DNA from: Phycomyces blakesleeanus NRRL 1555(-)
Taxonomy: Eukaryota > Mucoromycota > Mucoromycetes > Mucorales > Phycomycetaceae
DNA: 64,000 nucleotides
Reading direction: 5' to 3'
NCBI RefSeq assembly: GCF_001638985.1
Contig: NW_017265144.1
Span: 930,001 to 994,000 of the forward strand
Under the pieces are notes generated by a model. That model was not told where the DNA came from, searched no databases, and saw only the letters and a program-made list of their open reading frames with translations. The translations under genes and the position numbers were made by a program. Below are positions 1 through 17,045 of this stretch, in pieces; within the stretch, counting starts at the first letter, position 1, and each line of letters opens with the position of its first letter.

Positions 1-1127
1 TTTCACGTATCATCTTGATCTGATCACCAAGACCACCGATTTTATCATATGCCATCATCACATTGTTCTTTGTTGTGGCTGCAGCAGGTTGAGAGATCGA
101 TTGCAACGAGACGTTTGTGTCGCGTGTGACCTTGTACAGAAGTCCAGGCACATTCTCCGTAGGGCCGCGCAAATTGCACACACTAAATCTCCTTTGTTTT
201 CCAAAGTAAGAGAGTTCCACTGAATGGTTCATTCTCACATAGCTATTATCTACACTCAAACATAATAATAATAATAATATACATATCAAAAAATATTATC
301 GAACCATTAAAATCAATCAATCAACCAAAAAATAATAATAAGGTCAGAAGACCAATGACAATGACAATGACAAAAGAACAAAAGAAAGTCATGTATCATA
401 TATTTATACATATATATATATACATATTTTATATATATCAAGTATCAAATAATTTTCTTCTTCTTCTTCTTCTTCTTCTTCTTCTTTGTCTTTGTCTTTA
501 CCCCACAATTATACCATATATATATATATATATATATAAAAAAGATATATATAATCTTACTTATTGATTCTTTGACATAAGCAGTCAAGGCAGCATCGAT
601 CGGGTAGTTTGACTGGGTCATGGGAGTTAAGGTGACATGGCTAGCCACAATTGCTGGTTCATCCAGTTTTTCTATTGTCACAGCGTCTCCGAGTCCATAC
701 GGCCCACTCATTCTAGCTACTGCGCTAATCTGAACAACTTTTTTTGTTTTGTTTTGTTTAGCTTAGCTTAGCTTAGTCTAGTTTGGTGGGGTTGGACAAA
801 ACTAATATTTACCATGTCGCGCAAGTGCCATGCTTGGCCATGCGATTCCAATTGTAGTCTGTTAATGGCAAAAGTAGAATAATAAAAGAAAGAAAGAAAG
901 TTTTATGACAATGTAATAATAATAATTTTGTTTTTGTTTTTGTTTTTGTTTTATGCTTTTATAAATCCACTTGCCTTTGAGGAATCCTGAACATGTTTGA
1001 GGATGATCAGATCTCCGGTAGCCAATTGAGCCTTTTGCATAGATTCAAGTGCAATGTATATTCTTCCAGTCGTGTCTCTGGCAGCCGATCGAGGTGCAAC
1101 ACCAATTTCAAACGTTATGCTTGACAT
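1..1127 (-). CDS. AFG2/SPATA5-like AAA ATPase, N-terminal part (cut by window edge)
   Basis: Four exons can be joined on the minus strand: 1127-975, 858-813, 719-561 and 249-1 (continuing outside). They encode about 202 residues from a clear ATG. The product has the double-psi-barrel-like N domain of Cdc48-related ATPases (short hydrophobic strands, 'GDLIILK', then 'LGDAVTIEKL'), a linker with 'NLRGPTENVPG', and the start of the first AAA module ('YDKIGGLGDQIKMIRE'). That order and spacing fit Afg2/Drg1 (SPATA5), which releases Rlp24 from cytoplasmic pre-60S particles, better than Cdc48 itself. The Walker A and B motifs lie beyond the edge. Intron 1 (974-859) starts with GC rather than GT (GCAAGT); the frame only holds with this donor. 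Family call is fairly sure; the precise orthology is inference. Confidence 0.8.
445..540. repeat. (TTC)n and (AT)n microsatellites in an AFG2-like intron
   Basis: A TTC run of about eleven units (452-486) and an AT run (511-539) fall in intron 3 of the AFG2-like gene. They produce spurious open frames on both strands. Confidence 0.8.
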
Positions 1128-1257
1128 TTGCTTCTCTATCTCTCTATCTCTATATATGTATGTATATAAAAAGAGCGATTAAATAAAATTTCGGCCCCTC
1201 TCTCTTCTCTTTGGACTTGCTTATTACTCGATCCTGCTTTTCTTTTACTTTTCTATA

Positions 1258-1288
<31 letters not shown>

Positions 1289-2371
1289 TTTGGTCTCAGT
1301 GGCTGATAGTTTTGGATATTTGAATTGACCGTAAGCTCCGATACTAACAATAATAAGGGACCGATCTTTGGTTAAGATGTGCATGAACATCATCAATACA
1401 CAATATAAATAAATAATTATTAGGGAATCTTGTTTCAAATATTTGAACCATTTTATTTTTTATTTCTTTTATAACTAAATAGATGAACAAGTAACAAAAG
1501 GTCTTATACTTTATTGTTATTAGCTATATATATATATATATATATTTATTACTTTATTTTTTTTATTTTTTTAATACAATTTCTTTTTATGTCTATATTT
1601 GCGTTTTTTTTATTTTTACTTTTATTTTTACATGCATGTATGCATTATGTTTATTGCGTTTATTGCGTTTATTGCGTTTATTGCGTTTAAATGGATCAAT
1701 AATAATAGCAATATTGGACCCCACAATTTATACACTACACTCTAATGAAAGTTTATATATATAAAACAATGCTGTGCAAGAACAATGGGCTCCGATTGGT
1801 AACCGTCACAGGGCAGGTGAGTTGGCTTGAATAAAGGCTTAATAAAATAAAATAAAAGAAGGGTAGACAGACAGGCAGACAGAGAGGATATTATATCAGC
1901 CACAGTAGGGCCTTTCCCTTTTATATATATACAATATATATATATATATCCCAAAGCCTAAAAAAAAGTCTTAAAGTGTATGGGCTTATAAAGCAAAAAG
2001 GAACAAAAAGACACATAGAGAAGAATAAAGGGAAGAAGTACAGAACAAGAGAGCAAGAGAACAAACAGTTGGATAGACTTGTTGTCTCCCATTTTACTTT
2101 TAGCCTCTTTTTTGAAAAATCTAACCAGATTATTTAACTGCCTTCCGCTCCCTCTTTTTTTTTTTTTTTTTTTTTAATACACACTATATACACATACATA
2201 CAATATACAATATATATATACAAATCACATATATAAACACACTCACACACTATACACACACACATAAAAATATTATATATATACACATTATATTGGCCTG
2301 AGCTCTTTCATCCCGCTTACTATAATCCCTTTGGTTGGGAAGATTCAACTTTTCTTTATTTTCAATTAACG
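1128..2371. other. Divergent spacer between the AFG2-like and Yak1-like genes
   Basis: About 1.2 kb separates two divergent start codons. It is AT-rich with AT runs (about 1255-1275, 1526-1545, 1938-1950), a T run near 2155-2176 and a 9-bp tandem repeat (1649-1689). No open frame looks like a gene. Confidence 0.7.
1649..1689. repeat. 9-bp tandem repeat, GTTTATTGC unit
   Basis: Four consecutive copies of GTTTATTGC, essentially perfect, inside AT-rich spacer. It differs from the simple AT and TTA microsatellites of the window in its longer unit. Confidence 0.8.
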
Positions 2372-7024
<4,653 letters not shown>

Positions 7025-7828
7025 TCCCCCCCTTTTTTTTTCTTTTCTTTTTTAAATTAATTAATTAATTAATTAATTAATTAATTTTTTTTTAAAAAAA
7101 AAAGAGAAAGATACAAAGATACTTTTTTTTTTCTTTCTTTCTTTCCTACACAGACAAGACACTCAAACACAGAGACACGTAAAATTTATTAAATGCTTAT
7201 AGGAAAGAAAGAAAAAAAGCAAAGCAAAGTAATGAACAAGCCCTCTCCTCCTCCCCTCTCTCTCTCTCTCTCTCTCTTTATATTTCTTTTATTTATTTAT
7301 TTATTTTCCTTCCTTCCTTCCTTACTTACTTCCTTACCTCTCCTCCCTTTCATTTCTTCATTCATTCATTTTTTCATTCATTCCTCCCTTACTTCCTTTC
7401 TCTCTATTTCTGCTTCACTCAAACCAACGTCTTTATTGTATTTTTATTAAAATATACGTTGGTTTATCTAAGCTACTTTGTTACATCTTTTATATTTCGG
7501 CAAGTCATAACGGTTAATTACTATTATAAAAAAAAAACAAAAAAAGCTTAAAAGACTGCTGGACTTGTCCAAATATACCATTTTAATTCCATAATTCACA
7601 GCTACATTATCCTTTCTCTTTATCTCTTTCTTTCATATAAACACATTGTACACCAAATTTGATGATACAAGAGATTCTTGATAGCTATGTATAAAATACA
7701 TGTTCATAAAATCTCCATAATGCTTTGTTTGTTTAAAGTGTATAGCCCCTCTTTTTTTATATATTTACAAACTTTCAGAGGGAGTGAGTGAATGTGAGTG
7801 AATTTGGATTTGAATAATTTGAATTTGA

Positions 7829-7864
<36 letters not shown>

Positions 7865-7967
7865 ATGTGTGTGTGTGTCTCGCTTTTCTTTTTTCTCATA
7901 TTGATTTAGTTTAAGTTTAGTTTAGAAAAGATAAGATAAGATAATAAAAAGGAATGTATACATGGTT
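7025..7967. other. Convergent spacer between Yak1-like and BRWD-like genes, low complexity
   Basis: This stretch holds only simple sequence: TTAA tandem (7056-7086), CT run (7256-7277), TTCC/TTTA/ATTC blocks (7285-7385), AT and GT runs (7833-7880). It must contain the 3' ends of both genes. No gene seen. Confidence 0.7.
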
Positions 7968-10900
7968 TTAATCGTCTTCATCTTCGTCGTTTACTACAAA
8001 GTCGTCGTCGTCATCAAGGTCATCTTCATCAAGGTGACGCGATTGCTTGCTAGCTTCTGGATCACTCTCAGCCGACTCTTCTCCTCCTCCTTCTTCTTCG
8101 TGGTATTCATCGTCTGATTCTTGGTTGGTTACTTTGCGACGGGGACCTCTTGTAAATAAAAGCGGTTTATTATTACCTACAAAAAAAAGCATTTATATGA
8201 TTGTTATAAGATATGTTATTTTATCTTGGTCTTTAAGCAATCCTTACTTAGCATACGGGTTTTGAAATAATTTGCCATTCGAACAGCATCTTTGTGCGCA
8301 GATGATGTCTCATCGTTGAATTTCATTGCATTCTTTCGTATCAGTTCAACATCATCAATCAATGCTTCTTTTTGTCTGTAAAAGTCATTGTTGACACGCT
8401 CAAGTACCATCTCAAGGCAGATTGGATATGCAATCATCGACAGATAATTTCTGTAAGTATAGTAATCTACTTGATGTACATAGAGCTCAAACGCACTTTC
8501 GGATGATAGCCAACCCAGAACTTCTCTAGCCCGCTGCTTCTCTTGGCGAGTCAGGCGAGAGCTGACATCGTAGCGAGTCTGGAAGTTTTGACCACTTGGT
8601 ACAAATTCCCATGGAGATAAATCTTCTGGTGAAGATGCCACATCATCCCTACAGAAAAAAAAATACATATTGTTTATTTTCAAAAAAAAAAAAACTTCTT
8701 CTTCTTCTTTTATCTTGTACATGTTACTATATTCATTTTGTGTCTATTTGCTTACCATACAACATGATAGTAGGCCCAAGGACTTTGAGATCTGGCTGCT
8801 TTCCATGTAATCCCACTGTTGGTTATGTTATGTATGGTTCCCGTATAACGACTTTCATCGTACATAGCATCTACTCTCTGACCCACTCTGGCAGTCTGAA
8901 ATATCTCCATCGAAGTCAAAAATCTCTCAAAAAGAACAATGAATTCCGGTTTGCCATCCTCATCACTATAGTCAATCGTCACATCATGGCCTCTCAGTTG
9001 CCATTGAGGCTCTGATTTATGGAATAGAGCCGCCGGGGTGTTGACGAGTTCCTGGATATTGAGCTTCAACCGACAAAACACCGGTGGACCAACGAGCCAC
9101 TGGATACTAACCACCTTGGCAAACACCACAGGCTCAGAACTTGCGATCGGTCCATTCTTGGGGTCAAAGTAATTGATCATGTTGGATGTCTTCCAGTATT
9201 GCTTATGGCCCTCTGTCATGATAGCCACACGGTCTCCTAGTTGGGGATGATACTTTGACAGCGTTCTATTCGTTTGCTTGATCCACTCGGTCGGTGCATG
9301 GAGTTCGATTTGCTGGAGGGTTAGATCATATGGTTCGTCACGCTGCCCACGAATTCCGGTACGGCGTGTCACACGTACAGGTTTCGTTACTTCTCGAGCA
9401 ACAGGCTTCTTGGCCATCTTCTTCTGGGGTTCTCCAATAAAGTCTTCGTCGCTTTCGGCTGCAGATGAACGAAGCCGTTTCTTTCCTTTCCGATCGACTT
9501 TGTTGGGTGGTTCGGCTTCAGATTTAGGAGCGCTGCTAGAGCTATTGGAGGGACCTGCTTCGGAAACATCACTAATATTTGTTGCTTCATCATCATATTC
9601 CTTTTCTCCACGTCCCCTTCCTCTTCCTCCTCTTCCTCCTCCTCTTCTTCCTCGTACTCCTGTTCCTTCTTCTTCGACTTCGTCTTCCTCGTTATCATTA
9701 TCGTCTTCTTCCCCAATTGCCGCCAAAGTGCTTTCTTCAGAGCTCTCCGAGTCTTCCAATTCGCTCTCTTGGTATGATTTGTGAATAATCCTAGCCCGGC
9801 GTCTTGGTCGTACTGGATGATCCTCTTCCTCCTCACTTTGGTTTCCATCTTCTCTTCTTCTTCTGCTGGTACTTCGAGTCTCTCGGCTCCTAGTTGCCCT
9901 ACTTGATTCTCGTCGTAGTTCAGATCGACTTTCTATACGTGATGAATCAGATCGACCCTCTGCTCGAGAAGAACTTCTGTTCCGGCTTCTACCGCGACCA
10001 CGACCCCTGCTCGATGATCCACTACGACGAGAAGTTCCTATGGCACCTGATCCTCCGGCTCCACTTGATCCTGCTTTACGACGCGAGCCTTCTTCAGCAG
10101 AATTAGGCGGTCTTCCGACAGGATGTCCGGCGCCTCTCCTGCTTCTCTTTGATATCCCATTTTCTGCTTCATCCGACTCGTCTCCATCAACACCACCCTC
10201 TGGGTCCTCAAATGCACCATCATCACTTGCACTCTCGGTATCACTAGATTCAGAAGGCCCGGCTGCCTGTACATCATCGTTGTAGTCTTCGTCGTTTGAG
10301 TCGTCTGGCAACAAGAATGGCTGCACAGGCTGCATATACTGCATAGGCGGATTTGCAGAATTGGCATCTGCTTCGTCTTCTTCGTCATTTCGTACGAATT
10401 CCTTTCGTCGTTTAGTAAGTCGTGCTCTATCGATAGGTGGGAGAACAATAGCCTTTCTTTCCAAGATCCTTTATAGAAAATAAAAAATATTAACTTAATA
10501 TATGCGTATATATAATAAAAAAAGATAGTTGTGACTTACTGATCTTCTTCGTATTCATAGCAAGTTAAACGTCTCAAGTCTTCATTATCAGTAGAAGATG
10601 CAGAAGCAAGTGGTTTAAAAGCTAAATAAAACAAAAGACACAAGAGATATTGAGTTTACGATAATTAGATATATATATAAAAAGGAAACCATTTTTATTA
10701 CCATTACTACGAGGTTTCTGGTTTGGATATTCAACGCCTTGACGGTCGATAATTGAACGATGTTGAAGTATGTGAGGTGGATTCTATATTATTATTATTA
10801 TTATTATTATTGTTGTTGTTGTTATAGAAAGGTACAAATAAATAAGCTTAAAGCAAACAAGAGCACCATATTTTGTATGTTACTTACTTGTGTTTGCTCA

Positions 10901-12156
10901 TCCACAAAGTTTCCATCGGATCCCATATTAATGGGAAGATAGTCAGAGTAGAAGTTCTGACCACGAACCCATTGTTTGGCTTGTTCATAACGGTTGGCAC
11001 CAGTGCTAAGTCCAAATATAGTGCAATGTCCATCCTCATCGGTAATAGCAAATTTGGAAGCTATTGTTCATATAAATAAGTATAAAAGTAAAGAAATGTT
11101 TAAAATACTTGTTGAATTCAATCAATTGACAAACATGATAGGATAGGAGAGGAGAGTTTTCTTTTTTCTTTTTTTTACCATCTTTTGAAAATTTGCAATC
11201 CAAAAACACCTTATTTGGATAACTAAAACCTGAATGTACATGTATATAGATTTACATGAGAAATATGCTTACGCTAGTGAGTAATAAATATGAAAATATG
11301 TACATATATAATCTTACATATGGGGCGTTGTTGGCCTTGTATATCCCAAATAATAACATTTCCGTCATAGCCAGCAGAGACAATTGTATTTGGGTCATTT
11401 GGGTGTGTATCCATCGCAAACGTCTCGCCTTCGTGTCCTTTTAATATACAAGCAGGTTGGCCATCGCAGGCAAAGAATACACAGATGTTTCCATGTGTGG
11501 TTGCCACAACACACCAACGATCGTCAGCACTCCATGCAATCATTGAAACCTTGGGTGTGTCAACGATATAATTTTCAGGTTGTAGGTGAGGAGGGATAGT
11601 GGCGGTGGGAGTAGCGGCAGAGTTGGTGTTAGTGTTGGTGGTGGTGGCAGTGGTGGCAGGGTTAGAGTTGGAGTTGGAGTTAGATGGTGTAGTGGTAGTA
11701 GTAGTGGTGGAAGTAGTATTGGCGGTAGAAGCGGTGGTTGTATTATCAAAATCTATAGGCTGTGTATGTGTATGTGTATATGTATGGGGCTGTGACGGTA
11801 TTGAATGTGAATTTGAGGTTTGGTTAGGTGTATGTTGTTGTGAGTTAATTGGATGTGTTGGTTGTTGTTCTGGGAGTACAGGTTGAAAATGTTGGTTTTC
11901 TCCCGATAATTTAGATCCTGGATTCAAATCGTCAATATTATCGTTTGGATCTATTTCTTCGGCAAGAATCCGTGTAGGAACAGAAGAATGATAACTGTTT
12001 GATACGTAAGGTTTAAAAACCAATTCAGATCGAGAAGCAGGTCGTTCAGGTTTTGGAGATAGCTGAACAATAGGTACATTGGGAGATCCTTTGATATCCA
12101 CTATTCTTGTATGTTACAAACATAATATATTTTCTACTACACACACACAAACACAT

Positions 12157-12200
<44 letters not shown>

Positions 12201-14140
12201 TTACTTACAAACCAATGAAGTCCATGCTTTTAGGCGACTGTTATACTTCCATATGCGTGCTGTTCCATCTTGAGATCTGTAACAAGAATTTTGGTTTGTA
12301 TATTAGACACGAAATTTTGTTTTTGTTTTGTTTTTGTTTTGTGTTTATATATATTGTAACTTACCCACTCAAGATTTTCTGACCATCATGACTGTAAACC
12401 AGATCAGTCACACTACCCATGTGTCCTTCAAGAATGGCAATTGGGACCACAGGTTGTGGTTGGGCCTGCCCATTCTTGTCAGGAAACAGAGCACTTGCTA
12501 CTCTGCGACGACCTCTTCCAACCTGTGGTTTCTGATCCTGTGCCGCAGTATTTGTAGTTGTTCCTTCCGATTCGGGTTCTGCTTTGATTGTAGAGAATAC
12601 GTACACAAACCCATCGTCGCCAGCTACCGAGAATTGGGTACCAGTGTAATTGAAAGAGGAACATCGCAGTCGATCGCGTGCTTTGAATTTACAGCTAAAA
12701 GTTACAGGTGACTCTGGATTGGAAAACTGAAGGGTGTCTTTATCCCATTTCCACAAGCGTACCAGGCCGTCTTCATTAGTCGACATTAGGTAACGGGTTT
12801 CTGGTTTTGGTGAAGGAGAAAATCTGATAGTTGTGAATGGTTTCGACTACAGAATAAGATAAAAAAATAAAGTAATGAAAAATATGTATATAGAAAAATT
12901 ATGTCTCGATATCATGTGTTTGTTTTAACTCCCCCCTCCCTCTTTCTTTCTTTTTCTTTCTCAAAGTGAACACATTTTTTTTTAAAAAAAAAACTTACTG
13001 TAGCAGAATTCGATTTTAGGGACACGACAGGAGAAAATCCATCCATATTCCACACACGCACATATCCATCAGAAGATGCAGTGGCGAGTAAAGTATTTTC
13101 TTGATTAATAGCAATATCTGTAATAACATGCATGTGGCCTCTTATAGTATGTAAGAGGCGGCCGGTTTTTACACACCAGACCTTGACCAGGAAATCATCA
13201 CTTCCCTAGAAATGAGATAATAGGTTTGATTTCCAAAGGTCGGCGACAAAGTGGTTCTCGTATGCATGCACTCACTGTAAAGAGTCGTCTATTTGTTTTA
13301 TCAAAAGCAAGACAATAGACTGGATTGCGGTGGCCAAATACTGATATAAGCTAATATGATATGACATATATATGTAAGAAAAAAAAGTAAATATATAATC
13401 AATAGATAACAGATAATTCGGTTAACTATATTCGCTTTGTGTGTGTGTCTGTGTGTTTTTTTTTGTTTTGCCTTAAATGCATTAAAAAAAAAATAAGATT
13501 ATGTTTCCTTACTTCTTTATAAAACTGCGAAAAGAAGGTAGGTGTACATTTTATAGCACTAGGTACTATGCCTAGTTCATTTGCTCTAAACCATTGAGCT
13601 GATAAGGCGCCAAGTAAGTTGTTGAAAACAGATAAAGTGCTTTTGTTTCTCTTTTCATTTGTTTCGCTTTTTTTTTGGTAAATTTTTCTTACCAGGCGAA
13701 AGTGAGTTTGGTAATTGTAAGGTAGGACGTTCGTTTGGATCGTCATTATTGTGAGTAAAAGCTCTGCGTAAGGTTAATAGAGAATCATCTCCATGGCGTA
13801 AGGCATTAACTCTTTCTATTGTTGGATCCGCGGTTTCCGAGAAATGTTTAACTAGCTTTCGTAGTAGATCAACGAGATAGTCGCCTGTAACTGCAGGATA
13901 CATGTCGGACTAGAGAGACACGTATGAAACCAATCGTGTCTATGAAGAAGAAGACGAAGACGAAGACGAAGAAGACGAAGAAAAACTTACTAGACTCTCC
14001 AATGATGCAGGTTTCTTAGATCTGCCATATCCAGCACTTGGCGGGAGAAGGTCGCGATACTGTTTGAGTTCTTCTTCAAGTGTGCGCGAGGTTTCCCTAC
14101 AAGGACTCGCTGCCAGAAACTTGGCTATCAAGAAATAGAT
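7968..14140 (-). CDS. BRWD/PHIP-like WD-repeat and bromodomain chromatin protein (first exon not found)
   Basis: Fourteen minus-strand exons join in one frame: 14140-13991, 13909-13693, 13598-13513, 13350-13276, 13205-12999, 12846-12365, 12276-12209, 12100-11318, 11060-10888, 10783-10702, 10621-10540, 10468-8756, 8648-8248 and 8176-7968, about 1575 residues. It opens with 'IYFLIAKFLAASPC', matching the start region of animal PHIP/BRWD1, then about eight WD repeats (e.g. 'GSDDFLVKVW', 'ASSDGYVRVW', 'AGYDGNVIIWD') broken by a Ser/Thr/Asn-rich insert, a long acidic and Arg/Ser-rich linker, a CryptoTudor-like block (about residues 1190-1370), one bromodomain ('AYPICLEMVLERVNNDFYR') and an acidic tail. 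In animals the family reads methylated H3K4 and regulates transcription. The coding start is unresolved: the exon at 14140 is entered in phase 0 and no upstream ATG exon fits. Confidence 0.85.
9300..10440 (-). repeat. Low-complexity acidic and Arg/Ser-rich linker of the BRWD-like protein
   Basis: Within the large exon 10468-8756, roughly residues 810-1180 are alternating Asp/Glu-rich and Arg/Ser/Gly-rich tracts. Such linkers are common between the WD and reader domains in this family; they also generate long antisense open frames on the plus strand that should not be taken as genes. Confidence 0.75.
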
Positions 14141-14860
14141 CTAGGGATGCACATTTATTTCATAATCCCTATTTTGTCGGGGTAATATTATATTCATTTG
14201 CTTTCGCACTCGCTCTACCTCTTAATGGCGTAATGAAGTTCACGATGATTTAATGAAATGAAAAATGGAAGAAGAACAAAACAGATTTCGAATAAAGAAG
14301 AAGGTCGATGCTTAGAAAACACGCAATGCAAATGCCGGGCGATCGGTCATTGAAGTATACCTTGTTCCATAGCTTGGAAGGTTTGTCAATACTCAATGAC
14401 GATACTGGTATTGGGCGTAGACGCTTTGTTATAAGAAAGGGTAAAGCCACGTAGGATGAATTATTTGGTGACTGGGATGAGAAACAAGACAAACAGCACA
14501 ATGACTGGCGATTTTATAGCGAAATTTTAAATCCCCGATATGAGCTTTTTTTTTTTTTTTTTGGTACATCCCTTCAAAATGTATGGTTCAATCGGGGGAT
14601 AAACATATCAATATTTTTGGGTTTGTTTCAATTTTCTAATGTCTCCACTGCCAATTGAACGCCTTTTAAGATTAGCTCGCCTTTTTGAATATCCCAATTT
14701 GCGCTTTTGATCAAACCAAATCATGCTTTTTATCAGCTGGATTAAAGCGCTTTTAGTAATCTCAAATGGTATATTCACTCAATACATTCAATTTTTTTTT
14801 TGTTTTGCATAGAATAATTTCATTCAAGAAGTACAAATAAAATTTATTAGATAAGTTCTA
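14141..14860. other. Upstream region of the BRWD-like gene
   Basis: The missing first exon should lie here or beyond. A minus-strand ATG at about 14369 (M-E-Q then a GT) is the best candidate, but it would need the acceptor after 14127 and would delete the conserved 'IYFLI'. No other feature is seen except a T run near 14546-14563. Confidence 0.4.
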
Positions 14861-14861
14861 T

Positions 14862-15830
14862 TCAAAGACATTTGCAAAACATGTTCACAGAATGCTGACT
14901 CATGTTTAAGAGAGCGAGAGCTGTTATTCTATTAGATACATTGGCTACTCTTGTTGTAAGGCCTTCACCTCCAGCGAATTTGCTTCTCTTGGCGTGAAAT
15001 TTCATCAAATGTCGAAAATCCTCGATAAGATTGAACTCAGATGAATAGGATGAGGAGACATATTCTCTTTGAAGTAATTTAGTCAATGTCACTCGCACTG
15101 TGTATTGGGGCATTGTCCGTACAACTCATTTTTCTTGTAGGAATAAAATGTAATTACTGCCGCCAATATTTTTTAGTGCTGGATTTTTGAGTTGTGGTTA
15201 CTTTCTCTTGTGAGATCCATCGACCTTGACCTCGATATTGACAGCACGCATGACACATATTTCTCCTAGAATGGCGTGAAGCACTTTATGGGTTGATAAC
15301 ATAGCAACACTTGCCAAAGTGAATTTTGTAGGTATTTTTGTCGAGGGCTTCATGTTGGTATCTGGTACAGACTAATCCACAAAGGCGCAACTGTTCATAT
15401 AATATACGTCTATATAAAACCATTTCTCGACCTACTCTTTGAAATCGAATCTCTCAAATTCTGTAGTGTTATCGACCATGCCCTTCCTTGTTACTTGAGG
15501 TTGCTCTTCCTGAAGTTGAGATTCAGTACGATTGACTTTGCTCGTAAGCTTGCCGTATATGCCCCATTCTGGATCATTGTTCATTCGCTCTACCCACCCT
15601 CAAGCTGTACTTGCGTTTATTCCCGCTCGTTCTGCAACAGGTTTCACTTTCAAGAACTTGAATATGAGCAAATATAATATGAGCGCCTTTTGCTCATCCC
15701 AGTAAATGTTGTATTTTTTTTTTCTTGAGCGAGCAATGTTGCTTTCCGATTCTATCATTACAACATTTACTTTTTCTGTATCATGAGAATTTGGTTCAAT
15801 AATCAACTGGAGTGTACACCATTGCTCTAA
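14862..15830 (-). pseudogene. Decayed Tc1/IS630-type transposase (relic A)
   Basis: On the minus strand a helix-turn-helix part is readable at about 15800-15560 ('KPVAERAGINASTA', stop, 'GWVERMNNDPEWGIYG'), and a C-terminal DDE part at 15113-14862 ('SSYSSEFNLIEDFRHLMKFH', equivalent to the SPDxNPIExxW signature of Tc1-like transposases). Frames change and stops interrupt between them, and the central part is shorter than in an intact transposase. No terminal repeats were recognised. A dead copy, of a family different from the intact element at 35.4 kb. Confidence 0.7.
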
Positions 15831-16619
15831 AAAAAAGAATAGGAATTTGCGCTCTGAATGAAGTCAACTTCTTCATCCCAATTCATTACTTCACTTCCAT
15901 CATTGTATATACCTGAGTCCATCTTTTATAAAACAAAACCTTTAGCTCATTACAAAAAAATGTATGATGAAAGAATAAAAATCGATCTTTTTGATACTTC
16001 AATCTATTTATTAATTGGCACTAAAGGCACTGTACTCTCTCACTGTTGCCTAATCGAGAAGTGATTGTGTAATGAAATATCTAACAAAGATTCAATTCAA
16101 AAAAGCTCAAGATGCTCTTCAAACGCCTACTGGACAAAAGGCTCAAAAGCTAGTCAGTCGACCTCTTTAAATTACATCTATGTATCATCGAGTCAAGAAA
16201 ATTAAAATTAAAATGTAAACCAGGATAATATAGTTAAATAAATGTTTCTCATATATAAAAATGAGGTGAGCACCTGAGCACACATAATTGTTCTTCTTCT
16301 AGATCTCCTTCTACCGATGCTGATACTAAGAATGATCAATGAGCCCTTCATACATCTAGATCTTCCAAATTAAAGGGTATAAGCGTTTATACAATCGACT
16401 TTATTTAACATAAAAAAAAAGAAAACGACGACAATAGTGAATATATACATATATAAAGTATACAACTACACATAGTAATGGCAAATAAAATTAAATTATA
16501 TAACATTTGCAAATACACACACTATTTATTCAAAAATCAATTTTCCTATATATAATGTAGCTAGTAGCTGTAGAATTTTTTTTTCAAATAGAGGTTGAGA
16601 TGTTTATTTTAAAAGTCGT

Positions 16620-17045
16620 AAAATAAAATAAAAAGTGGATTCCTCTGCGGGACCTTCTTGGGAATCATTACCGCTTGCCATCATCTCTGCATGTTATCAA
16701 CCAAGTGTCCTGCACACTCCAAGCCTAGTTCTACCTATTTAACTTGCAAGGCCACCTTCAAATCATTCAAGGAGGAGATGCAAGATATTCTCTTATCGAT
16801 CCACCTTTCAAAAGCACTACATACATTCTCAATTGGATTTGGATTCGAAAATTGGGCAGGTCCAAAGTCAAAAAGAAAGAAAAAACAGTGATCTGGTGGG
16901 CCCTCTTTCACAATTGAGCATATGCTTCAGTGTAGAAACTTACTCCGTTGTTGTTAAGAATAAAATGTCTTTTCTGATATTCGGTAATGGCTTCCGACTA
17001 AGTTTCTGCCGCGGTTAAAACTTCTTCAGCGGTTACATTGTAATT
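16620..17045 (-). pseudogene. Decayed Tc1-type transposase C-terminus (relic B)
   Basis: Minus-strand translation around 16870-16630 gives 'GPAQFSNPNPIENVCSAFER', then 'SSLNDLKVALQV', a stop, and 'AGHLVDNMQRWWQAV'. This is the end of a Tc1-like DDE domain: the 'NPIEN' with its catalytic Glu remains, but the preceding Asp and the Trp are changed and a stop is present. The upstream part is not clearly readable. Its sequence differs from relic A, so it is another family. Confidence 0.7.

Noticed and set aside
355..711. Open frames on both strands over the TTC and AT microsatellites
   Set aside because: The plus frame is pure repeat translation; the minus frame is exon 3 of the AFG2-like gene read through into its intron.
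9278..9788. Long plus-strand open frames
   Set aside because: They are antisense to the Glu/Arg/Ser-rich linker of the BRWD-like gene, whose composition opens the opposite strand.
14250..14501. Minus-strand 83-codon frame as first exon of the BRWD-like gene
   Set aside because: Its frame and possible donors do not lead in phase 0 into the exon at 14140, and the sequence does not resemble the family.
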